A stretch of 64,000 nt of DNA from assembly GCF_030272615.1 (NCBI RefSeq), contig NC_081411.1:187619449-187683448 (forward strand), in the 5' to 3' direction. Positions 24,104-36,387 of this stretch are shown here, piece after piece (the first letter of the stretch is position 1; each line of letters starts with the position of its first letter). The notes beneath the pieces are model-generated. The model made no database searches and had not been told where the DNA came from. It saw nothing but the letters and a program-made list of their open reading frames with translations. The DNA is from Cryptomeria japonica. Its lineage: Eukaryota; Streptophyta; Pinopsida; Cupressales; Cupressaceae. Both the position numbers and the translations under genes were made by a program.

Positions 24104-25130
24104 ATGGCAGGTCAAGGTATTCTTTTCAAAAAGGACAGTTCAAGGTTTGATGGAAGCAACTATACTATATGGAAGAGCCGGATGGAGGTGCACTTGAAAT
24201 GTCTTGGAGAGGATTACTGGAAGATTACTAGGAATGTCTATGTTGTTCCTCGAAATAGACCATCTACTCCTGATGAGGTTAAGTAAGTAGAATATAATAT
24301 TAGAGCGAAGGAATCATTGCTAAGTGTCCTGACTGATTCTAAAATGACAAATGTTATGGGACTTCAGACCGCACATGAGATCTGGGAGAAGCTTGAGATC
24401 ATGTATGAAGGTGATAGTTAGGTGAAATTTGCTAAGTTGTAGAGTTTGAAAGGAAAGTATGAGACATTGGAGATGGGAGATGATGAGAACATACATTCAT
24501 ACATGGCTAAGGTGAATGAACTTGTCCTTGGTATCAGGTGTACTCGTGGAAAGATTGAGGAAAATCAGATTGTTGCTAAGGTGCTGAGATCTTTGCCTCT
24601 TGCTTATAAAAAAAGGTCTCCGCTATTGATGAGATCTGGAGTGTGACTACAGTAACAAGAGATGTGTTGGTTGGAAAACTTGCTTCATTTGAGCTAAGAG
24701 AATTTGGAGAATCACATGGAAAGTCTGAGACTGCATTTAAAGCATCAACATTTGTATCAGATAAATAGAAATATGATCTTGATGAGTATAGGATATCTAG
24801 ATATGAAAGAGAAAGAAGAGAAATAGTAGAGCAAGAAAAAAAGCTTGATGAGCTTGAAGCATTGATTGCCTGGAGATTGCCTAAAGGTGTCGGTAAGTAT
24901 GATGGAAAGTTTCCCTTAAAATGTTTTTCTTGTAGTCATATAGGAAATTCTGCTTCTAGATGCCTAGAGAGAATGGCTAAGTATGATAGACATGATAAGT
25001 TTGATAAGCATAATAGGAATGATAGATATGAGAAGAATGAAAAATATGATAAGCCTTATAATTCTAACCAGAAGTTTAGGAACTAGAAGAACTATTACTA
25101 TGCTACAGATGGTGGTGTTACAAATGATGA
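24104..25130 (+). pseudogene. Copia-2 gag
   Basis: The ATG at 24104 gives MAGQGILFKKDSSRFDGSNY, a DUF4219-type start, then a UBN2 region (HEIWEKLEIMYEGDS, LKGKYETLEMGDDENI, VAKVLRSLP). Stops occur at about 24284, 24419 and 24440, and a frameshift at the A-run near 24610. The zinc knuckle at 24922-24963 reads CFSCSHIGNSASRC; the His of CX2CX4HX4C is Asn, so metal binding is probably lost. A charged repeat of D/R/K/Y residues (about 24975-25060) follows. Gag would form particles and bind RNA. Two of the stops are TAG where related elements have Gln. Confidence 0.85.
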
Positions 25131-28100
25131 ATCAGAAGGAGATGAGGCTGTGTTTATTGCCATTACAGAAGATAGACATGTACCTATTGATTCCACTAGT
25201 TGTTTTATTGAGGAGAAAGCTTTGGCTGCTAAGGTAGAAGAAAAGGGTGAATGGGTGATTGATGGCGGTTGTTCACATCATATGACTGGTGATAAAAGTA
25301 AATTTATAAGCATGGAAAGGTATGGTGCTAAATGGTTAGATTTGGAGATGACAAAGCCCGTGTGATCTGTGGGAGAGGTTCTATTTCTTTTGATGGTAAG
25401 CATAACATTGAGGATGTCTTGTATGTTAAAGGTTTGAGGAATAATATTTTGAGTGTTGGACAGAAGGTTGATAAGGGTTATGATCTACAATTCAAGGATG
25501 GTAAATGCAAGATCTTAAATGCCTCTGGTATAGAGATTACATCTAGGACTAAGATTGAATGTAAAATTTTTTATTTGAATGCCGGTTAGAAAAGTTGTTT
25601 GATTGCTAAGATAGATGAGAGTTGGTTGTGGCATAGGAGAATGTGTCATGTAAACTTTGATTCATTGATTTAGATCAGTTCTACACAAGTCATTAGAGAT
25701 CTGCCTAAGATTGTTAATCCTGTTAATCCGGTATGTAAGGAATGTCAGTTGGGTAAGAAAACAAGGATTTATTTCACGAATAAACATTATACATCTGATG
25801 GACTACTAGATCTTGTGCATACTGACATGTGTGGGCCTACAAATGTTAGAAGTGTGCAAGGTGATATATACTTTATGTTGCTAATCGATGATTATTCCTA
25901 GATGATGTGGGTTGTCTTTTTGAAGGAAAAATTAGAAGCAATTGAGAACTTCAAGATATTCAAAGCTAAAGTTGAAACTAAGTCCAGATTAAAGATGAAG
26001 TGTCTGAGATCTGTTAGAGGTGGAGAATTCTATTCCGGTGAGTTCAATTCATTCTGTGAGATGCATGGAATCAGAAGACAACTATTTGCTCCTAAAAACC
26101 CACAACAAAATGGAGTTGTTGAGAGAAAGAACCATACTATTTTGGATGCTACAAGAACTATGTTGATTGAAGAAAATGTTATGAAGGTCTACTGGAGAGA
26201 AGAAATTAGAACTATAGTCTATACATTTAAAAGAGTTCATATCAAAGGTGATACTAGTAAGACCCCTTATGAGCTTTGGTTTGGTCATGTTCCTAATATG
26301 AAAAATTTCAAAGTTTTTGGTAGCAAATGTTATATCAGGAGAGATGAGGATATTGGAAAGTTTGATGCTAGAAGTGATGAAGGTATCTTTTTGGGATATT
26401 CTACAAAGAGCAAAGCCTACTGGTGCTATAACAAGAGACTAAGAAAGATAGTTGAGAGTGCAAATGTGAAGGTGGATGAGAACCTTAGGAAGGAGATCAG
26501 AGCATGCAGATATGATGATGGTCAATATGTTATTCTAGCTCTTGTTCAGTCTGAAGAGCCTAAGCAGAATGATTTGGTAGAGACTATTAATATGGATGTT
26601 GTTGCTGGTGAGATGATGTTCAGGAACCTGAGGATCAGAACAAACAAAAGACTCCGAGGTATATTAAATTGAATCATTCTGAGAATTGGATTATTGGTGA
26701 TAAGAATACAGGTGTGATAACTAGAAGAAGGTTAGCTGTAGAAGAAGTATGTTTGATTTCTAAAGTTGAACCTAAAGATGTTGTTGAAGCCTGTAAAGAT
26801 GATAACTGGATAAGAGCCATGGAAGAAGAGTTAGATCAGATTGAAAAGAATAACACTTGGGAACTTGTGCCTAGACCTAAGGATAAAAATGTTATTGGTA
26901 CTAAGTTGGTTTTTAAGAACAAATTGAATGAAGCTAGTGAAGTAGTCAGAAATAAAGCTAGGCTGGTCTGCAAAGGATATTCACAACAAGAAGGAATTTA
27001 TTATGAAGAAACTTTTGGCCCAGTTGCCAGAATTGAAGCCGTTAGACTGTTACTTACTTATGTTGCTTATAAAGATTTCAAGGTATATCAGATGGATGTA
27101 AAATCTGCATTTCTGAATGGTGATCTAGAGGAAGAAGTTTACATTGAGCAACCTAACATATTTTCACTGTTGAATGATGGAGACATGGTATGTAAGTTGA
27201 AGAAATCTCTTTATGGATTAAAATGAGCTCTTAGAGCCTGGTATGCTAGATTAGACAAATACTTGTTGAAATTGGGATTTACTAAAGGTGTTGCTGACAG
27301 TAATCTGTACTTTAAGATTGAAAATGATAACATTCTAATTGTTGAAGTCTTTGTTGATGACATTATCTTTGGTGGTGATGATGATATGAGTATGAATTTT
27401 TCCAGTGATATGTAGAAAGAATTTGAGATGTCGATGATTGGTGAGATGATTTTTTTCTTAGGTTTGCAAATTGCACATACAGGAAAAGGCATCTTTATAT
27501 CTCAAACTAAGTATGTTAAGGAACTATTGAAGTTTGGATTAGATGATTCCAAACCGATTGGAACTCCTATGGTGACTGGTTGTAAATTGTCCAAAAATGA
27601 TGAATCTCTGAAAGCTAATCAGAGTTTGTACAAGTCTATGGTTGGTGGACTACTATATATTACTTAGACTAGGCCTGACATTATGCATGGTGTGTGTATG
27701 GCTGCTAGATATCAAGATGATCCGAAGGAGAGTCATGTCACTCTTGTTAAGAGGATATTCAAATATCTAAAGGGAACTGTAGATTAAATGGTTTATGGTA
27801 TCCAAAGAATGATGATTTCATATTGTGTGCCTACATTGATGCAGATTGGGCTGGTGATGTTGATGACCGGAAGAGTACTACTGGTGGAGCATTCTTTTTA
27901 GGTAAGAAGTTGGTTTCATGGGCTAGCAAGAAACAAGATTCGGTATCCTTATCTATTGCTGAAGTTAAGTACATTATTGTTTCTAGTTATTGCACTTAGA
28001 TAGTTTGGATGAAGAAAATGTTGAAAGATATCAAAGTTATTTATGATGAGCCTATTGTTATATATTGTGATAATTCTAGTGCTATAAACATGTCAAGGAA

Positions 28101-28302
28101 TTTGGTGCAACATTCAAAGACTAACCATATATCAATCAAATATAATTACTTGAGAGAGGAAGTAAGTGAAGAGAAGGTGAAGTTGGAATATGTATCTACA
28201 AAGGAGCGAATTGCTGATATTTTCACTAAGCCTTTGCGTGCAGATACATTTATTTACTTGAGAGACAAGTTAGGGGTATCCACTGCTCCTGATGAGAACT
28301 AG
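25131..28302 (+). pseudogene. Copia-2 pol (protease, integrase, RT, RNase H)
   Basis: The protease reads WVIDGGCSHHMTGD near 25252-25290; the catalytic DSG has become DGG (25261-25269). Next come WLWHRRMCHVNFDSL and CKECQLGK (integrase zinc site), HTDMCGPT (first Asp) and LRSVRGGEF, in which Val (26013-26015) replaces the second Asp; NGVVERKN keeps the Glu. RT starts near 26800, has [20 protein letters not shown] and an intact FVDD at 27350-27361. RNase H has YIDADWAGD (about 27832), AEVKY and IYCDNSSAIN (about 28060), and HSKTNHISIKYNYLRE. The ORF ends at 28302 after STAPDEN. Stops lie near 25587, 25672, 25900, 27225, 27415, 27666 and 27787. The enzyme set is complete in order but dead. Confidence 0.9.
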
Positions 28303-28626
28303 ATGCATTGAGTTACATCGATCTAGTGGATTTCAGAGCCTTATTATTTTATTTGAATTGGTGTGTTGGTGTTGCTCCTCTGCTAGAGTAGTCTGTTGAT
28401 TTGGTTGTGTGTCCCAGGGGGAGAGAGATTCATGTTTCTGTTTTGGGAGAGAGTTTGGTTTTCTTGTTTTGGAGATCTTTGACATTGTTGTCAAAGGGAG
28501 AGAGAGATCATGCGAAAAATGCATTATCTATCTTGATCTTAGGGGGAGTTTGCTGGTGATATCTTCTTTCTTTGCATTAACTATTTTTCACATTAATATG
28601 TTGCCATCAATGCCAAAGGGGGAGAT
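28303..28626 (+). other. Copia-2 3' untranslated region with polypurine tract
   Basis: Between the pol stop and the 3' LTR there are several purine-rich tracts (GGGGGAGAGAGA near 28417, AAAGGGAGAGAGAGA near 28492, GGGGGAG near 28541). The one next to the LTR, AAAGGGGGAGA at 28615-28625, is the expected polypurine tract that primes plus-strand DNA. Similar multiple tracts occur in other plant copia elements. Confidence 0.8.
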
Positions 28627-29877
28627 TGTTGGAGTTGTTGGATATGGTCATTGATTGTTTCTGCTAGGATATGTTGTTTTCATTGATGTCAACATATTCC
28701 TGTTGTTTAGTCCAGTGAGTTTGAGAAGATCTTTTGACCGATTTTGTAGTTTGGTTTTGCTGATCACTATTTTACAGAGACCGGTATTTCCTCTGGTATA
28801 TTTCGGTGTGATCAGATCTTGTGCTAAGGTTTTGCTATATTATTTCGGATGGTCTTTTATATCTTTATTTCATATGGTTCATGATTTGGTGCCCCACAAG
28901 TTATCTTTCTTCGTGGCAATTGTTGATTGGTTGTGTTCTTGAGCTTTCTGATGTTGATCGATGAAGATTTGATAAGTGGTGTTGGTGCAGCTATTGGTGA
29001 TGATTATAACATGCTTGCAGGTGTTTCCTCGTCATGTCCTATTTTTTTTGGTGATCTGCATTAATTGTTGTGAGAGTTTTTCATGGTTTTCATCAACCAG
29101 TATTGATTTGCGTGTTATGCGGTATTTATGATGGTGTAGCGTGTTGCGGTTGATCTTGGTGCAATTTCTGGTGGATGCGATCATTTGGGAATTTGAATTA
29201 GGTCCATTCTATGTAATTTAAATCATTATATTGGTCTGGTGATTGATCTTTGTATCATATAATATAATTTTGTGAGTTGAGGGTTGAGGGTTTAGCCGAC
29301 CTTGTTATCAAGGTTGATGAATTGTATATATAGGTGAGTTATTCACTTAGTTTTTGTGTTGGTATTGTGTCTACATTATCAGAGAGAAGTGAATGTGTGA
29401 ACAAGAAATTTATCATTGAGTAAAGTATTGAGGTGAGATTGGTGTTGCAGGGTAGACAATTGTGCTTAACTAGAACTATCATCAAGCATTTGTAGATGCT
29501 ATCATTGCAGTTCATTTCTTCCGGATTGTAATCCGAATCATATTGTAAATCAGTGAGACTTCCCTGCCTTCTGGGCAAATATCTTTTGAGCAGTGAGCTC
29601 TAGGCAGTGTGCCTAAATGCATGTGCATTCCCCATTGTAATATTTTCACATACTACTGCAGAGTATCATCTTACTGTAGGTAGGTTCCCACCATGGTTTT
29701 TCCCTTAACTGGGTTTTCCACGTCAAAAATATTGGTGTTGTGTGGTGTGTTGTTAATTTTCTTATCTGTTTATTGGTGTAGTTTCTCAACTTATGTTTTG
29801 GAGTTTAATTTTCTGGATCTAGTGAAGACTGATTCACCCGCCCCTCTCATAGTCTTCCTTCTTGATTGTTGCTAACA
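28627..29877 (+). repeat. Copia-2 3' LTR
   Basis: It starts TGTTGGAGTTGTTGGATATG and ends TTGTTGCTAACA; length 1251 bp. Compared with the 5' LTR it has scattered substitutions and a small duplication (GAGGGTTGAGGG near 29279-29290). Its TATA box is at 29325-29332. Confidence 0.95.
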
Positions 29878-29882
29878 ATTCC

Positions 29883-30758
29883 CCCCAAAATTGAAGATTC
29901 TAAGGTATGCATTCAACTCGCTAACAATAGAATTATTTATGTTACTTTGGACAACCCAGAATGACAAGATAATGTTGCTTTGTTCAAAGATAAGGCCTTT
30001 TTTATGAAATGGTTTGGTGAATGGCTGACATTTATTAGGGTCCGTAAATGATGTGATGAAAATATAGGAACCACTTTTATATGAAACCCCTCCCAAATGG
30101 TTTCTACTTGGTGATAGTAGATAGTGCAAGATCGAAGCAAAGCATATTATTTAATGTACTTTACTTTATGGGAGGTATGGGTTTCTATATCAAGGATTGG
30201 GAACCAACATTTAATCTACTCAAAGCAACTATAGATGAAATCTTTATGTGGTTGAGATTGTATTATCTTCCAAGGGAATATACTTAGAAATCCTTAAAAT
30301 CATTCGCAATGGGGATCTTTCTTTAGGCTAATGAAGCAATTGAAAAGAAACATTTTAGCTTGTATGCTCACATTTGCATCAACTAGAAACCCTACCCACC
30401 TCTACCAAAAGCTATTGAGATTCATACTAATGAGGGTTTGCACTGGTAATAGGTTGAGGTGGAAGAAGTGATGGAGAATTGTAAGCAATGTAAAGTGGTG
30501 GGGAATTCAATGGAAGAATACATATTGTCAGCAAAAAAGGGAATGAATCAATTCAGGCATAGATGAATAATAAAATAGCAAAAATGGATGACAAGAGGTT
30601 GGGGTTTAATGATGCTAATAATGATGGGTTTGGAAAGTCAGGTGCTCAACCAAATTCAAAGGAGATGGTTGTAGTAGAAAATTAGGTTGAAAAGGTAGCT
30701 CTTGAACTAAAATCTAAGAATGATTTAGATTTCCAAATGTTCATAGTTGAGAATGTTA
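29883..30758 (+). pseudogene. LINE-3 ORF1, second piece (DUF4283 and knuckle region)
   Basis: The reading continues the ORF1 cut by Copia-2. It gives DKAFFMKWFGEWLTFIRV, then MKPLPNGFYLVIVDSARSKQ (30081 onward), MGFYIKDWEPTFN and WLRLYYLPREY, followed by HFSLYAHICIN and PYPPLPKAIEIHTNEG. This is the DUF4283 domain text of plant LINE ORF1 and related proteins. VEVEEVMENCKQCK near 30459-30500 is the start of the CCHC knuckle. A hydrophilic C-terminal region runs to about 30750. Stops and shifts are few compared with LINE-1. ORF1 would bind LINE RNA. Confidence 0.75.
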
Positions 30759-31260
30759 CTATAGCGTATGTGAAAGATCATGGGAGGCCAAAAAGTGGCA
30801 ATGGAAAAAAAACAAAACATTTTAAACCTTTCCAAACACGCCAAAATCCGCTTTGACTTTTTGTTTGGGTTGGCCAAAATTTGAATTTGGTTTGGTAATA
30901 CCAAACCAAATTAGATATCCGTTAATATCGGATATCGGGTATCCATTAATATCAAATATCAAATATCCGATTTCTGATATCACCATTGTGATGTCATATT
31001 TTTTTCAAATCAAAAATTGGATATCCATTTTTCTCAACATAAAAAACATAGTTTAGTAAAATGGGCATAACATTTGCATTCCTTATTGAAATTTTGATTT
31101 CTTACAAGCATTGGAAAGGTAATTCAGAGACCTATCAAATGGATGAGGTATTTTGATGATATTATAGAACAAAAATTAATTATAATCATTTGAAGTTAGT
31201 CCTTCAATTTTAAAACTTTAAATACTCACAAATTTTGCATACAAAGTCTCATTTTTTTCC
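30759..31260 (+). repeat. Left inverted arm of the long-TIR element
   Basis: It starts CTATAGCGTATGTG and runs through GATATC-rich sequence (30915-30995: several TTAATATC and GGATATC words) to TGGGCATAAC and GCATTGGAAAGGTAATTC. It is shorter than the right arm, which has several hundred extra bases between about 42720 and 43460. Similarity to the right arm is patchy, about 70% by eye in the best part. Confidence 0.65.
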
Positions 31261-32404
31261 TATCTCCTGCTTTATCTATCACTTTTCTATCTATACTTAT
31301 ATAATATATTATATCTATCTCTTTCTTATCTACTTATGTCAGTTATTTTCTCATCCCATCTAGATAAAAAAATTCCCAAGCTACATGCATCTCTACATAT
31401 ATCTCCATCTTTCTATTCCTATCTCTCCCTCTACCACTCCATCATTGTCACTCCTTATTTCTATATTTCTCGCTAATAATATCTCTTCTCTCTATTTAGC
31501 TTCCTCCTCTACCTTATCCTACCAATATTTATATATTACTTTGTCTGTATCACCTCCTTTCTCTCCCTATCTTGTCCCCTCTATCTCTATATCCCTATAG
31601 ATCTGTCTTCATGTATATTTATATCTCATTATCTCTAAATCTCACTTATTCACTCCATCTCTCCCTCCATTTGTCTTACTCTCTCTCTATCACTTTCTAT
31701 CCATATCTATCTCTATATCCATCTTCACATCTTCATCTTTTTCCCTATCAATCTCTCTTTTTATATGTTCCTCTATCTTTATATATCTTCCTCTATACAT
31801 GATTAATCTACTTCTCTGTCTCGTCCTCTATCACCCTCTTGAAGTATCTTTCCCTTTCTCCACCTTTATCTCTTTATTTGCTCCATCGTTATATATCTCT
31901 GGCTCTCTCCCCACATCCTTCTCTATAGTGCCTTTATATATCTCTATATCTTCCTCTTTCTCTCTCTCCCTCTCTATCTATCCCTATCTATAATCTTTAT
32001 TTCTCTTTCTCACTCTCTTGCACTATCTATATCTCTCTATCTATCGATATTCACCTTCCTTTATATCTCTCTATCTCTTCCTTTTTTTAATCTCTCTTCA
32101 CCCCTCTCTATCTTTTTTTCTCCATCTCTTCATATATTTATATTTGTCTTTACCTCTCTCTTTCTCTATATCTATTCATCTCCCTCTCCCTTTATCTTCA
32201 TTTTTTATCTCCATCATCTTCTCTCCTTTTTAATATCTAGATATGTCTACCTCTTTCTATCCATTCTTGTCCTTTAGTTTTTCTCCCTCTCGCTTCATAC
32301 TCCTTAATATCTATATCTCTATTTATGTCCTTGTCCTTTTGTTCTTTTCCCTCTATTTAGTTCTTCATCTCTCTTCACCCTTATATCTCTCCTTATTTGA
32401 AACA
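31261..32404 (+). repeat. Polypyrimidine (CT-rich) tract
   Basis: About 1.1 kb of plus-strand sequence dominated by CTCTATCTCTATAT and TCTCCCTCT words, with very few purines other than A in CTAT. Open frames here are long only because the composition lacks stops; they encode Ser/Leu/Tyr/Pro-rich text and are not genes. Confidence 0.9.
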
Positions 32405-35400
32405 GTATATATGGTCTCCTAATGGGTTATATCATGTCCTAAGGGGTCATAGAACATCATATAACCCCTTAGGACACAATATGACCCCTAAGGACACCAT
32501 ATTGTCTCCTAAGGGGTCATAAAACACCATATGACCCCTTAAGACACAACAAGACCTCTAATGATACCATATGGTGTCCTAAGGGGTCCTAAGACACCAA
32601 GTGACCCCTTAGGACACCATAGGACCCCTACTGACACAATGTAGCATCCTAAAGGGTCATATGGTGTCCTAAGGGGTCATAGGACACCATATGACCCCTT
32701 AGGACACCATACGACCCATAAGACCATATAGTGTCCCAAGGGGTCATATGGTGTCCTAAGGGGTCATAGAATGCCATATGACCCATTAGGACACAATACG
32801 ACCCATGATGACACCTAAGGGGTAATATAGTGTCCTAAGGGGTCATAGGACACCATATGACCCCTTAGAACACCATACGACACCTTACGACACCCTATGG
32901 TGTCCTAAGGGGTCATATAACACCATATGACCCCTTATAACACAAGAAGACCCATACAAACATGATATGGTGTTAGGAGACACCATATGACCCCTTAGGA
33001 CACAATATGACTCCCAACGATACCTAAGGGGTCATATGGTGTCCTAAGGGGTTATATGATGTCCTAGGAAACTTTAGGACACAATATGACCCCTTAGCAC
33101 ACCATACAACCCCTAACGACACCATATGGTGTCCTAAGGGGTCGTAGGACACCATATGACCCGTTAGGACACAATATGACCCCTAACAACACCTAAGGGG
33201 TCATATTGTGCCGTAAGGGGTCATAGGACACCATATGACCCCTAACGACACTATATGGTGTCTTAAGGGGTCATATTATGTACTAAGGGGTCATAGGACA
33301 CCATATGACCCCTAACGACACAAAATGACACCTAACGATACCTAAGGGGTCATATGGTGTTCTAAGGGGTCATAGGACACCATTTGACCCCTTATCACAC
33401 CATATGACCCCTAATGACACCATATGGTTTCTGAAGGATTCATATGGTGTCCTAAGGGGTCATAGAACACCATATGACACCTTAGGACACCATATGATGC
33501 ATAATGACACTATATGGTGTCCTAAGGGGTCATAAGACACCATATGACCCCTTAGAGGACTATACAACCCATAATATGGTGTCTTAGAGGGTCATAGACC
33601 ACCATATGACCCCTTAGAACACCATACGACCCATAATGACACCATGTGGTGTCTTAAGGGGTCATAAGACACAATATTACCCCTTAGGACATAATATGAC
33701 CCCTAACAATATCATATAGTGTCCTAAGGGGTCATAGGACACCATATGACCCCTTAGAACACCATACGACCCCTTGCGACACCATACCACCCTTTACGAC
33801 ACCATATGGTTTCCTAAGGGGTCATATGGTATCCTAATAGGTCATATAACACCATATGACCCCTTAGAATGCAAGAAGACCCATAACTAAATGATATGGT
33901 GTCCTAAGGGGTTATATGGTGTCATGAGACACCATATGACTCCTTAGGACACAATATGACCCCTAACGATACCTAAGGGGTCATATGGTGTCCGAAGGGG
34001 TTATATGATGTCCTAGGAACCTTTAGGACATAATATGACCCCTTAGCACACCATACAACCCCTAACAACACCGTATGGTGTCCTAAGGGGTTGTAGGACA
34101 CCATATGACATGTTAGGACACAATATGACCCCTAACAACACATAAGGGGTCATAGGACACCATATGACCCATAACAACACTATATGGTATCTTTAGGGGT
34201 CATATTATGTCCTAAGGGGTAATAGGATGCCATATGACCCCTTAGCACTCCATACAACCCCTAACGACACCATATGGTGTTCTAAGGGATCATATGATGT
34301 CCTAAGGGGTCATATAACACCATATGACCCCTTAGGACACCATACGATGCAAAATGACACCATATGGTGTCCTAAGGGGTCATAGGACACTATATGACCC
34401 CTTAGGAGACCATACAACCCATAACAACATAATATGATGTCCTAGAGGGTCATAGAACACCATATGACTCCTTAGAATACCATACGACACATAACAACAC
34501 CATGTGGTGTCCTAAGGGGTCATAAGACACAATATGACCCCTAACGAAGTCATATAGTGTCCTAAGGGGTCATAGGACACCGTATGACCCCTTAGGATAT
34601 AAAATAAACCCTAATGACACCTAAGGGGTCATAGGACACCATACGACACATAAAAAACACCAAATGGTATCTTAAGGGGTCATATGGTGTCCTACGGTGT
34701 CATAGGACACCATACAACCCATAGAACCATATAGTATCCCAAGCATATGGTGTCTTGAGGGGTCATACGACACCATATGACCCATTAGGACACAATAAGA
34801 CCCTGATGATACCTAATGAGTCATATAGTGTCCTAAGGGTTCATAGGACACCATATGACCCCTTAGGACACCATACGACTCCTTGTGACACCATATTGTG
34901 TCCCAAGGTATCGTATGGTATCCTAAGGGGTTATATAATGTCCTAAGGGGTCATATGGTGTCCTAAGGAGTTATAGAACATCATATGACCCCTTAGGACA
35001 CCATAAGACCCATAACGACACCATATGATTTCCTAAGGGGTCATATGGTTTCCTAAAGGGTCATGGGACACCATATGACCTCTTAGGACATAGTATGAGC
35101 CCTAACAAAAACTAATGGATCATATGGTGTCTAAGGGGTCATACGATGTCTTGTGACCCCTTAGGACACAATATGGCCCCTTAGCACACCATACAACCCC
35201 AACGACACCATATGACCCAATCGGACACAATATGACCCCTAACAATACCTAAGTGGTCATATGGTGTCCTAAGGGGTTATATGATACCATATGACCCCTT
35301 AACACACCATACAACCCCTAATGACACCATATGGTGTCCTAAAGGCTCATAAAACACTATATGACCCCTTAGGACACCATAAGACTTATAACAACATTAT

Positions 35401-35471
35401 TTGGTGTCCTAAGGTGTCATATGGTGTCCTAAAGGTTCATGAGACACCATATGACCCTTTAGGAGACCATA
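32405..35471. repeat. Satellite-like core of self-complementary 20-bp words
   Basis: About 3 kb made of the word TCATATGGTGTCCTAAGGGG and its reverse complement CCCCTTAGGACACCATATGA in mixed order, plus variants (CATACGACCC, CCTAACGACACC). The word contains the palindromes CATATG and, at joints, CCTTAGG/CCTAAGG, so adjacent words can pair. A higher-order repeat is visible: the rare variant GTCCTAGGAA at 33061 recurs at 34010, CAAGAAGACC at 32943 recurs at 33872, and AGAGGGTCATAG near 33596 recurs near 34444, giving a period of about 0.85-0.95 kb. There are no unique spacers and no coding. Confidence 0.93.
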
Positions 35472-36100
35472 TTCTCTCCCACATTATGTATTTTCCTCAT
35501 TTACCCTCGATCACCTCTCTCCTCCTATGGGTTTATAGATACTTCACTCTCTTCCTCTACCCACCCCTTAATTACTCTCCATGTCTCTCTTCGCCTCTGT
35601 CCCCATCTCTATTCTCTCTTTGTTGATACTTTCCCCTCTCCCCCTCTCCTCCTACCCTCTAATAATCTCAAACTCTCCCTCTCATTCTCTCTTCACCCCA
35701 ATCACCCCCTCCCTCTTTCTCTTCACCTTCCACCTAATTACCTATAGCTCTCTCTCTCACACTCTCTCTTCCCCCCCATTAATCTCTCCTTCATACCTCT
35801 CTCCCCCTCTCCTTTTTTTGATACTTCCCTATGCCTCTCCTTATCCCCTCTGAATTTTGTTGCTAGAGATGAGAAGGAAATGCAGAGAGACTAGTCTAGA
35901 TCTTAGGGAAGAGAGAGTGACATAGAGGAGGAAATTATGAAGAGGTGGAAATATAAGCACCTTGTAGAGCTTGAGAGATTTAATGAGGTATGCATTTATA
36001 GTTAGAGATATAGGTCTAGAGAGAGAGGGAGGAAGAAACAAATAGGTGGAGTGATAGGTTTAGGAGAAAGAGGTGGAGAAAGGAACAAACATAGATAACA
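35472..36100. repeat. Pyrimidine-rich tract followed by its purine-rich mirror
   Basis: 35472-35860 is CT-rich (CTCTCCCCCTCTCC words). 35861-36100 switches to GA-rich (GAGAGAGAGGGAGGAAG, AGGAGAAAGAGGTGGAG). The GA part is what the complement of the left CT tract at 31261-32404 would look like, so it belongs to the right inverted arm. Confidence 0.75.
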
Positions 36101-36387
36101 TGGTTTATCAAAATTTATCGAACTCAATAAAATTCATAAATTTTCTATTATTAATTAATTACTTATTTAGTTTATTTTGAGATGATTGTTACAAAAATTC
36201 ATGCAATAGGGAAATCATATGAAAAAGTCATGAGTTTTTTATGTTTTAAAAATTAAGGATGAATTTAAATTAATTATAATTATTTTTTAAAACAAATAAT
36301 TGAAAATATACCTATGTCATATCATAGAGCTCTTAATTACCTTTCCAATGCCTGTAAAAAATCAAAATTTTGATATAAAACACAAAA
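36101..36387 (-). repeat. Right inverted arm of the long-TIR element, inner part
   Basis: Its complement gives TCAAAATTTTGATTTTTTAC, GGCATTGGAAAGGTAATTAA and GAGCTCTATGATATG, then TATAATTAATTT and CTTAATTTTTAAAAC. These parallel the left arm at 31080-31215 in the same order. It is separated from the outer part (42587-43521) by LINE-2. Confidence 0.7.

Larger units (their letters stand above)
22803..29877 (+). mobile_element. Copia-2: structurally complete Ty1/copia retrotransposon
   Basis: Two LTRs (22803-24048 and 28627-29877) bracket a primer binding site, gag, protease, integrase, RT, RNase H and a polypurine tract. The flanks are ATTCT (22798-22802) and ATTCC (29878-29882), a 5-bp target duplication with one change. 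Total length is 7075 bp. The LTRs differ at roughly one base in ten by eye, so the insertion is old. Coding is interrupted by at least ten stops and a frameshift. It sits inside the ORF1 of LINE-3. Confidence 0.95.

Noticed and set aside
31385..32233. Four consecutive open frames rich in Ser, Leu, Tyr and Pro
   Set aside because: They follow from the CT-rich low-complexity composition, which lacks stop codons; no domain or conserved text.
32405..35471. CRISPR-like array
   Set aside because: The 20-bp words are not separated by unique spacers, occur in both orientations and lie in a plant transposon context.
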